DNA from: a virus
Strand: one strand, 5' to 3'
Length of the DNA stretch: 64,000 nucleotides
IMG/VR virus record: IMGVR_UViG_3300006916_000044
Location: 1-64,000 of that record
The notes beneath the pieces are model-generated. The model was not told the DNA's origin and did not search any database. It saw only the letters and a list, made by a program, of their open reading frames with translations. Shown in pieces: positions 44,601-51,000 of the stretch. Within the stretch, counting starts at the first letter, position 1. Each line of letters begins with the position of its first letter. A program made the translations under genes and the position numbers.

Positions 44601-47600
44601 GAAAGAGAGCCTTATTCTGATGCTAATGATAATAAAATATTAGATTATAAATTTATTTTACAAGGTAATCCTGGTATGATTAAACCAAGAAATGGTAGAG
44701 AACTAGGTGTAGCTCAAGAACCTGCAAACTTAAAACCATTAACTGATTCAAATGCTGCAGAAGTCTTAGGAGCTGAAAATGCTGGTGTATGGGATTATAT
44801 AAAAGCTAATTTACCACAACTAGCTGAAATTGTATCTGAAGAAGATATTGATATAGATAATCTTAGAGGAAAGCTTTTAGCATTTAAAGCTAATAAAGAA
44901 GGTGCTAAAAATATTGGTTCGTCAGTATCACCAAATTTAGTTATTAATATAGCTAAAGAATTTGGAGTATCTGTAAGAACACTAAAAGATAAAAACGGAA
45001 GAGATATAATTCCTGCTTTAACTATTGATGGTATTCAGTACAGAGATTTTGTTGATTATACAATTGATCCTGAAACAGGCAAACAAGACAATCAAGCTTA
45101 TAGAACTCAATATGTTATTTCTGCTTTAATTACTGCAATGACAGATAATGCTAAAGAAAGATTAGCTGATAAACTTGGTTTAAATAAAACTGCTCTTGCA
45201 ATGGTAACTATGATGACTGGTATGGGAGTTGATATTAAAACTTCTATTTTACTAATGAATCAACCGGTCATTAGAGAAAATTTCTTTAAAGCTATAAATA
45301 AAGAAGATCCTACAGATCCAGGTATTAGAAAGTTGTTAGAAAGAAAAGCTATAGGTATTATTGAATTTATGAAAAACAATAATATTAAAACACCTAAAGT
45401 AGCAATAACAAGAGCTTTATTAGAAGAAAAAGCAAATAATCCATATGAAGTATATGATTTATCTACATTAGATGTAGAAGATATAAATGAAGAAGTTAGA
45501 TTTGCTTTAGCTGAAGAATTACTTACTATTAAAGAATTTTTAGTTGTATATGATCAACAAGAAACGTTAAGAGATGTTACTACTTTGTTAAATTTACAAA
45601 AAACATTTGGTGAAGATTTAATTGATGCAGAGAGAACGCAACAAGCAGCTGAAAATTTAGGTTTTTTAATGAGTGATAAAGAATGGGCTAGTAGTGCAAA
45701 AAATCCTAATACTATTCCTTTTGACTTTAGACCTGTATTTATGTCTAAATATAATACTAAACCTTCTTTACATGTAGACTATTATACAATATTTAGAGAA
45801 TCATATGATTATTTATTCCCTAAATTATTCTTAGAAGCTTCACAAGATTTTAAATATTTAAAAACTCTTATGTTAGACAATATGGTTAACATGATGGAGA
45901 AAAAAGATCAAGAGGAGTTAACTAATAATATAACTACATATTTAAATACATTAGCATATATGAATTCATATGTTAATGTTTCTGAAAATGAGCAAGAAGG
46001 TTCAGGTAAACAAACTACACAAGATACTTTAAATAATGCCCTTATATATAATGGTGATCATTACGGTAATCCTGATAACCAAAATCTTCATATAACTGAA
46101 GTATTTAAAAGATTAATAGCAAATAAAAAATCATACAACTATTTCTTAGATGATTTTTTACATTTAAGAACTGCATTAAATGAAGATAATTATACTGGTA
46201 TAGATAAAATTGTAGCAAATAATTTTACAAAATTAAGTGATTCAGATGTACAAAACATACAAAATTCATTTTTAGATTTGTATAGTGATCCTAATACACA
46301 TATAGATTCTGTTTCTCTAATTCATTATTTATTAGTTAAAGATGGTTTTAATAAAAATAACCGTGGAACTTTTATTGATTTAATTCCTGTAGAACTTAAA
46401 AAACAAATATTAAATTCAATAGATGCAGTACAAACTTTATTTAATTCTAATAAGCAAACAGATGCAGCATTTAATAGAGTATTTGGATTAACTAAACAAG
46501 AGTTAGCTAATTATTTAGTTTTTAATTACCTTCAGTCAACATCAGCTCAATACCATGTTTTAAATGTAGATGTAGACAAAAAAGGTAAATTAGGAAATAC
46601 TCCTGTTACTGAAATTAAAACAGAAGAAATTATAGACGTAGAAATTAGACCTAATGTAATCACAATATTAGGATATGAACCTAAAGGATCTACAATAGTT
46701 GATAATGATACTGAGTCATCAGCTTTATCAATGACAGCACCTAAACAATTTAAATATAAAAATAAAACATACTTTAGTGTTGATCATGCATATCAGGTTA
46801 ATAAAACAGGTACATTTAATCAAGCTGCTGATAAAGATTATAGAAAAAAAGCTAAACAAGATAAAATTGGTGGATATACTAGAAAAACAAAAGGAAGAGA
46901 AAATTTAAATTTATTAACTTTACTTGTTAAATATGCTTTTCAAACTAATTTAAATAAAAATATAGGTGGAAATTCATTAGCAAGTTATGGTGATATTTTA
47001 ACAGATGCTACAGATTTTGTTACAGTAGATATGAAAGAAGATTTATCAGTTGCATATATAAAAGGATTAAAGCAAGCACAATCTCAAATTGTAAAAGTTA
47101 AAAATAACAAAGGAGAAGAAATATATAAAAATAAAACAAACATTCAACTTGATAAAAAGAAACAAGTTGATGCAGCTAAAGAACCATTTGTAATTGATTT
47201 AGATAAAGGTGTTGCAACTATAAAAATGTATGCAGGATTACCAACTTTCTTTAATGATAAAGTTAAAACAGTAAAAGGACAATTTAGCAAAAATCAAAAT
47301 AGTGATGATGTTAAATCTATTCTTAGAGATAATCTAAAAACATTAGGAAGAAAAGGTATTAGATCTCAATATGTTAACATTAGATATGGTAATCAACCTA
47401 ATCAATTTGTTAAAAAGACTCAGTTATATTTACCTTTAGTAATGAGAAAAACATTATCAGACGGAAAAACTGTACTTTTACTTTTAAATAAATATCAGCA
47501 AGATGGTAAATATCAATCAACTTCTGATTTAAATCAATTATTAGAGGAAGGACAAACTCAAGTTGTAGGTAATTATGCTGAATACACAATCATAGAAGAA

Positions 47601-48050
47601 GGTCCTCAAGGGTCTAAAGATCAAAATCCTAATGGATTTTTATTTGGTGATAGACCATCTGAACAACAAATAAATAAATTTGAGGAAGATAAAAGAGATG
47701 CTTTTGCTATTGATATGGAAGGTGCAGAGTTATTAGATGATATTGATGTAGAAGAACCAGTGGATGACGTAGAGGATATTGATTATGGTGATCCAGAAGA
47801 TGTTGATATTGAAACTGATGACGATGTTAACCCAGCAGATGTTTTAATGGCTTTACAATCTACACAAGATGATATTGTAAATGAATTAAAGTTAAGTAAT
47901 GATGCATTAGTTGAATCATTTTATGATAGCTTAACACCAGAAGAGCAAGAAAAACTTGGATCTAAAGATGAAGTAATGAAACCTTATTTATCATATCCAA
48001 TAGATCCTAATGAATATATAGAAAACCTTAAAAAATGTTATCTTAAATAA
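32604..48050 (+). CDS. Giant virion RNA polymerase polyprotein (crAss-like, DFDID) with zincin and NADAR-like domains
   Basis: 5,148 residues in one uninterrupted frame. Residues 1-700 contain hydrophobic helical stretches (FGILANIAVEELALAGLEAV; NFPVIFFSNQFVLGTAF) that may meet membrane. Charged coiled-coil-like linkers follow. At 2169-2173 HEAFH and at 2235-2241 EEFMADE form a zincin metallopeptidase site. At 3885-3889 the loop SGADFDIDK gives the D-F-D-I-D magnesium-binding triad of the single-chain RNA polymerase of crAss-like phages (phi14:2 gp66 family, related to cellular and RNAi polymerases), preceded by RIPSQDKHS and KFVDFLPVYYGS, typical of the double-psi barrel region. Near 4705-4815, YFSVDHAYQVNKT resembles a NADAR domain. 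In phi14:2 the polymerase is carried in the virion and transcribes early genes; the same is expected here. The peptidase might cleave the polyprotein, but this is unproven. Confidence 0.9.
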   Translation: MAEDISNLNINFNPQVNNQPTEPKTVSTEDVNEGIIESPNFSIKTPTGKFTPTDIPAVDVDFNAIRNELFIPNSGEPIRTSIDPTVIKNAEVLANTLNYNPVVMDYPYNMDPNSALFKLDKPQDDSLANTILNFEDVTTPSVADPVSLQPLKFDKKATNYDRYNAPGFKHLFNKIGFHPYVDNETVYNANSTWWDENARMRGQWGRIFSTGFMSTYDAIGDAFAGNYLTGDRDGAEVFEDAMRIANSSKSGIGAFTNNLMLNSGYTFGILANIAVEELALAGLEAVTLGGATPIVASRTAYNIVRLGKAADNVLDVGKNTANTVKLLDKLKDANSARDYWRAGGRWALNIFTPQTYRAIKDVSTAREGAKALSLMAKTAKTAGGFYRDARSVNLAIAESKLEGGLVQNKLYNDLYHDYVAKYGERPTGTALEEINDKAAEAAFTTLAWNFPVIFFSNQFVLGTAFRGFRGVSSILSKSAGSLGNRVMRKSAKRLAKETTEGAAKEPFKLLSKNRFKRIFERGIYGNLSQAGASLLRYSSANLAEGFQEIAQEAIAVGAEDYYKNLYNDPAMGGLDAQMASIYSGISSQMSGQGFEVFMSGFLMGGLVQGPQKLVFNGLPNLYTRFSSPEDFAKQKENEETYIKEAVNTLNKMYADPMMYFDANKMNAMFQKEASQDMFDSTFDGDIRSFMDKKAALVFNHLYTAAELGKLNDFASLFEDMLKLDDAMLAEAMPDQTAEDIKSGKTRERIQDMITKADDMRKAYDKLNEEIINPFDPSTFKKGTRDYNEEAIKYAAFDHAKKMAMFARSQFENATVRIASMYSELSTDPIIKKMAANDIDVLTDLQALISEINLLKDEIELATAETTTTEEVVDEKTGETIIKETTAKPELSADEQIALEQKTKKLIALQNVFNVLTDPANVKEREVFSDAELEKIEDLTERAKEKTSRDNRLKLIDKLREDILSTGVRDKSQEIKEVIVNAFSNSNLMNSLGEFDIANRDKFKTVLEEYLNVLAEQLGDTIQSDKIDQYVDAILDSKSLTQRQQILSRAVRTILAPENLDKLAERIEPRFKRMFLDNKNKVEARLRKYLDVTKTNIWLNELSGMGVYPDHTELIQYLENNGPIPQTYYTEEGLLTEESAQWEKANYVISAQENLTKKETPQETAQSEDSADIEDNIDYEENFLQEDTEDVEGVDVEIPSNQGDLYLKGKWIKYVETQSANNKKYLEFSDWVKSKLSKQDRLQAAAIEDIYQQVYSPLLLKNPKLGSFYTWLGTQVDNEKIQDILTFRNVSLYSLLPETKSSTIKVANEDVIDKETGKKVKVYYHTDEKGNRIDNEAFLTKKEAVETKKKKVNEKKKKKPNEFTYGKFNGVDNPKLAKGTLLIKNNVLYVVKSTDTMIADKGNLYIRELSKESSKDNNNNIYLTVEQANDYEIASNKDINYVKNTSKLKIEEATKVNPTYDRSITNRAEQIEAGVNKQQNLLRNLTSDVIGGLKLRISLGPNQSNINIPFEDKEAFQFGTQNENPKIKKNAQLLSVEIYDANGSYGYFQGPETLLLADAQGNPMSPFQLTENNLAEYFDIPKNMSTADALNYVQLSYAEAYKIYDTFKPLLSTQSLVEVNLSDFPELMVTLSEGSLTRSKSNPLITFDSLDTMFVGDDTSVTVDGEKPFFIMDYSRRYTRPKNKKEKMKVQGVPITNIDQSSKFFNAMMAEVDAMEENYDVLNRMGKYIAYVKLPNGKGAFVGLTAPVYSPENFNTLLTEIQEKASDLLANNVNADGTVKSKTAAKTINEKIQNEIYLAAEPGIYVELSLANDGSLRVKYTNMNETRNSKKRTAQGFISNEELMTFKDVQEVINKLNAFIQPIYPKGFKLDSIKTSIQKGETDIAIFGTLETQFTPEIKNNFKLQLRVNPNVISIDQVLRNAFNTNIPESTETIDNSTPVVEPTAEEKEDIILNDYENVDANYLLEIVRKSQQGKELTDFEQSVLDNTPAEMIAGLSIQVQNESTTDISNAEVLLDQNYQGISFKAEEDLKTFVDRYYESRYQQIKTSQPELTDSDIIDIVNAEMKDIETNANNPLHSGYLTLKRIQEDAEGKAFKITENFDGYDIEDINTFTDWVRDNINTDVISLSVDNLQNNMINGQMIAGQFLIHTHNLGLSGEISVGTNNPFKYHEAFHAVFRMFLTETEIKRYLKSAKKDVLAKLRREGKSLTDELASFRKSHGIYAKLSRKELEERYLEEFMADEFEAFKMKQKTNASSETKSLFQKILDFIKELLGFPTYKLNRLYRDINNGKYKRAGVQENRFTTAASSTPSVAYKSLTLGTKKIKTVTNTGEKFKTIINFMPSNDQHIIVSSAANLFIMRKNNAKGDVNTAEMLDGVINDIIENYNSERQFYKDKGFMWYKDNMLKIRNYYDSLTRQKNDLKELVRLRLDEVSNAILLNQEELDQEEADLGDITVDQWDKTSEMIGGFESAPKLIRELFATVSIDNQDMFGNKIIGENKNEPIRVGVNYSKVYDSILKAVANEPSAKKRMKKLWVWSQGSNVETRAVVVEMFKQLGLLKAAQDGTLFDPAQPFPSLESETGIRSTLYNMINNQFENYTVPYLIQLVDKNTGVVQIFEANKADDAHNTLVQWAESFNRKYSEIRIVGSKENKAARDAINRLSGFLNMPSIPEKMDIINESMVISDLIFDTTGMKFDSNYILFSLYNRLIDLNIEIPESQKLLFDMNQFADPISAEELSEIVQALNSGENLFLDNQELDTEDVDEATDDTQQYYEGGVKGRLRKISLNNAYFDETVGASTFINEEGNRIYGHQRPTFHLVELARMTTEENYVENRIAEDPFLEDNFLLTDEKFKSMQEKGQIKIMRMSGQKVGVANLTAEGIVKENKGYNKANRQGTKYGSFTPQQFIVTLVNNYTAGYNRVNPDKSLKGSYIDPVTKEPVDFAISPNLIRVIEASNTGDFAMLPVHKMIEFDADGTVNLTDQGYKAFENIIKRDAKAIQKELDPETETQDDIIGGNTNSKGQRTNSGRLFELSHNGKKLLSPLKTRIRNVRTYKNPGLGEDVQKALRSGKQSVHLLPLDKTDDVGFTEGAEGLIDVTVVESQPISLLMKNEGLINIENLSSDQVEKLIDDFGPYITTEKQNKKQHAFTLFQGTDAEQVYYTYGFQVAEFFRGKVSLVKISFTDPVSEKSDVKIQTDKTGQETIDILEVDSTPAEIFEQLINDGASFEEAFKAVDGKQIIEKRLFDEANEFIALLNDFKAIGKISPDIRSGLGIIEDSGSGTIVNDIDIELTEEMMELYNLEFDDLKYNLTQIFLNDYINTIAVNDALLGDQRLSLKNAIDAIKRAKMQNAAGSNVYSDIIDPALGIEQTTEDIDMLLYKDSLYEKEFENIRSEDKQLDSDPGERGDGQMLITQKANRHFLHGLGELTPQVAAVLDKIEAGKEVEINEEFFGTLTAESYKQMNAIMNSQKLVYGDGKVYLKMSAFVLTPLLTSRMDENGNFTIPIPGRERLHNLRVKLEKWEQDNNAIAIAVPASASKMMKSNMLGNTETFNNSSISEDNITKLNAKYMRKQMVVPSNKIEIVDPRQIKNLITSEQDLNAKVIWDGVEFSVGDVVDLYHQAQNNKLAVNWFAKRNLVFNFDEILNDYLNPQTAQKININLNAFLKFAIAGLTSSQAKSDMLSYFEMNEDGTGEPKFNLNNQLTRKKFQQLFFTFLGKGTISARQPGISAALVSDDGMLFPKKVKRVDENGVPLEWEVIRQAKWEQLETQGVAAKLSNIGSLSGLPEGLQVGDYFFDRLRSDVMMYNEDGTESGVVYTESVMPPHFKSILENLPADAVIPDVLAMAYGIRIPSQDKHSAVNIKFVDFLPVYYGSSAMFARELVELSGADFDIDKIYMQIKSFFVDKGKFVEFGKAKTEKEKYNHYLTWALNQAKQKGTPIRESIDIYLTSNPDLEFNLNEWSNMTPEEINILNESEIIARIGMENIGLPVSEEQYNAYKEKYKEREPYSDANDNKILDYKFILQGNPGMIKPRNGRELGVAQEPANLKPLTDSNAAEVLGAENAGVWDYIKANLPQLAEIVSEEDIDIDNLRGKLLAFKANKEGAKNIGSSVSPNLVINIAKEFGVSVRTLKDKNGRDIIPALTIDGIQYRDFVDYTIDPETGKQDNQAYRTQYVISALITAMTDNAKERLADKLGLNKTALAMVTMMTGMGVDIKTSILLMNQPVIRENFFKAINKEDPTDPGIRKLLERKAIGIIEFMKNNNIKTPKVAITRALLEEKANNPYEVYDLSTLDVEDINEEVRFALAEELLTIKEFLVVYDQQETLRDVTTLLNLQKTFGEDLIDAERTQQAAENLGFLMSDKEWASSAKNPNTIPFDFRPVFMSKYNTKPSLHVDYYTIFRESYDYLFPKLFLEASQDFKYLKTLMLDNMVNMMEKKDQEELTNNITTYLNTLAYMNSYVNVSENEQEGSGKQTTQDTLNNALIYNGDHYGNPDNQNLHITEVFKRLIANKKSYNYFLDDFLHLRTALNEDNYTGIDKIVANNFTKLSDSDVQNIQNSFLDLYSDPNTHIDSVSLIHYLLVKDGFNKNNRGTFIDLIPVELKKQILNSIDAVQTLFNSNKQTDAAFNRVFGLTKQELANYLVFNYLQSTSAQYHVLNVDVDKKGKLGNTPVTEIKTEEIIDVEIRPNVITILGYEPKGSTIVDNDTESSALSMTAPKQFKYKNKTYFSVDHAYQVNKTGTFNQAADKDYRKKAKQDKIGGYTRKTKGRENLNLLTLLVKYAFQTNLNKNIGGNSLASYGDILTDATDFVTVDMKEDLSVAYIKGLKQAQSQIVKVKNNKGEEIYKNKTNIQLDKKKQVDAAKEPFVIDLDKGVATIKMYAGLPTFFNDKVKTVKGQFSKNQNSDDVKSILRDNLKTLGRKGIRSQYVNIRYGNQPNQFVKKTQLYLPLVMRKTLSDGKTVLLLLNKYQQDGKYQSTSDLNQLLEEGQTQVVGNYAEYTIIEEGPQGSKDQNPNGFLFGDRPSEQQINKFEEDKRDAFAIDMEGAELLDDIDVEEPVDDVEDIDYGDPEDVDIETDDDVNPADVLMALQSTQDDIVNELKLSNDALVESFYDSLTPEEQEKLGSKDEVMKPYLSYPIDPNEYIENLKKCYLK

Positions 48051-48058
48051 AAAGACCT

Positions 48059-51000
48059 ATGGCTACTTGTTACAATAAAAATACAACTGAATACAAAGCA
48101 TTGCTTGGAGAGTATGTTAGTTCATATACTGTAGATTCTATTATATCTGATTATCAAAAAATAGAAAAAACAGATGCTATTCCTAGTGTTATAGATGCTA
48201 AAAATATGATCAAAGCACAAGCTTTGTTAACAAAAGCTAAAGCTAAAAATGAAGGTAAAGTATTATTAAGAAATTTACAGTCAAAAGGTTTTATTAAAAA
48301 AATAGGTAATGATTATTTTATTATAGAAACTAATAAAAGTTTAGTAAGAGATACACATAAACGTATTAGAGATTACTTAACGTTTAACGGTTTTAAACAA
48401 AATTCAATAATATTTAAAGGAACAAAAAAAGCACATATGTTTAGAGCTGTTGTAAATGATACAGTTTTTAATGGCAACACATATATATCAAAAGATTCTG
48501 CTAAGTCTTTACCAGTGTTAGAGCATTTAACTAAAATGTTTCCGCAAGTAAAATATACTGTACTAGAGGCATCTCAAGCAAAAACAATATATGATGCTAT
48601 TCCTTATTACAGAAAAAGAAATGTGCCTTGGAATAAAGTTAATTCATTCTTTTATAATGGTACAGCTGTTTTAATAAAAGGTAGAGTTACTAATGCAACA
48701 GCTATTGAAGAAATGTTACATCCTTTTGTAGATGCATTATATCTAGATAACAGAGCATTATTTGATAATTTACTAGTAGAAGGATTAGAGTTAGATAGTG
48801 AGTTAGCAGAAGAAATAGCTGGTGTATATGATCCTGCATTAGGCTTTCAATCAAAAGATACAGCATTAGAATTTGTAACACAGCTTTTATCAAAACATTT
48901 TAATAAAGAAAGTGGCAAACCTAAAATAGGATTTTTACGTGCTGTTAGAGAATTTTTAAATTGGTTTGCAGATGTTGTAAAATCTTTATATAGCGCATTA
49001 ACAGGTAAAAAACTTACAGTTAAAGATTTAAATTCTAACATGACTCTTACTGATGTAGTTAAAATGTTAAATACAGAAAGTTTGTCATTTGAATTAAATC
49101 CTACAGCATTAGAAGAATTAAGATATTCATTAGCACCAGAACAAAAAACTATATTAGATACAATAAAAAATCAAGCTGCTACAACTGTACAAACACAAAT
49201 TGTTGATCAACTTTTTCATCAAGCATATAGTTCAAAAACTGAAATAGATCAACTTGCTACATCTAGAGTAAAAAAAGAAGATGGTCAATTTATTAATGTT
49301 GATACAGCAGAAGTATTACCAAATATAGAAAATTCTATTCTTGGTGTAGAAAATCATCCTTTAGAAAGTTTAATTTTTGATGAAAGTACAACTGCCATTT
49401 TTAATGGTTTATCAATAGGCGCTCCTTTTGATTCTGAAAAAATAGATTCACAATTTGAAGAAGTATATAAAATGATGTTAGCAAGAATGGAAGGTATGAG
49501 AGATGACCGTTCTGTATTTCTTCCTAATGTTATTGTATCAGATCCTGCAACAGGTTTGACTCAAAGAATAGATTTGTTAAGAGTAGATCCTTTTGGAAAT
49601 ATGCAAATTATAAATTTTGCTAATACAGGATCAATTTCAAAAAATGAATATAATACCACAAATTTTGATTTAGGAGCTAATAGTATACTAGTTAAGAAAA
49701 ATATTCAAACCACCGTAACAGCAAAAATGTTTACAGGTTTGCAAATGGCTTTAACCAAAAGAATATTAGAAAATCTTGGGTTTATGGTTGATGAAGGAAC
49801 TATGACTATAAACTTAGATAGAACAAAAGATGGATTTTTAGATGGTACAATATTACATGCAGCTTCAGAAAATCAATACATAGTTGATCAAATTATTCCT
49901 TTAGATATAGCTGAAGAAAATAAAATGGTAGTTGATCAAATTATGGATCAAATGAGGAATCCAGAAGCAGTAGAAGATTGGGATTCTGATGAATATGCAG
50001 AAGATGTGCTAGACTTTGCATCAGAAGAAAATAGACCTTTATACGATTCATTATTTAAAGCTTTAAAAAACTATAGAGAAGGCTTAATTACAAAAGAACA
50101 AGCAATAAAAAATGCTAGAAGTGTAATATCAATGGATAAAGGTAGAGCTGCAATATTACGTTCTATTAGTATGTCTAGATCTATGATTGAAAATAGTTTT
50201 TTAAATCCAGAAACTATTGATAAAGTATATATTGATTTAGTTAGAGAAAGTATTGATCAAATAGATGAGTTTTTAGATTATGTAGCTGATCCAGATAATT
50301 TTAGTAAACCTGATTACATAAAGAAAGTTTTAGCTTGGCAAAAATTTGTTGAATCATATAGAGGATTAACAAATATTACAGTTAGTGATGGTTTAACAAA
50401 GAACCAACTTATTTATATTAATAAACTAAAAGATAAATTAAATCAGATTGTTGGTATTGTAAGTCCAGATGGTACAACAGTACAAAGAGGATCAATTGAT
50501 CTTGCAATAGAAAATTATGTTAGACAACTAGTGATTGATCAGTCTAGTAGAGATTTTACTCCAGCTGAATTAGATGAACTATTAACAACAGCTAGAGATA
50601 TAGGTTATGTAGAATATCAAACGGGTGATATGGCTACATCAAGAGATACTCTTCTTGCATTAATGGACAAAATATTTAAAAGAGATAGACAAAGAGTATT
50701 AGATAAAATACAAGCAAGAGCTCCTAGAATTAAAAGAGCTGCAATGAAACTTGCAAAATTAACTGGCTCAGAAAGAATTGATTATTCATTTATGATTGAG
50801 TATGATGAAGATGGTGTACCTACTGGTAGATATGTAAAGAAAACTTCTAGTGCTTTCTATGCTGAGTTAAATAGATTAAAGCAACCTCTTATAAATGAAG
50901 ATGGTAGTTGGAAAGAATTTATTGATATTGATAATATTGAAGAAGCAACACAAGAGCAAATAAACTACAATAGAAAATTAATGGCAGACCGTGATGCTTA

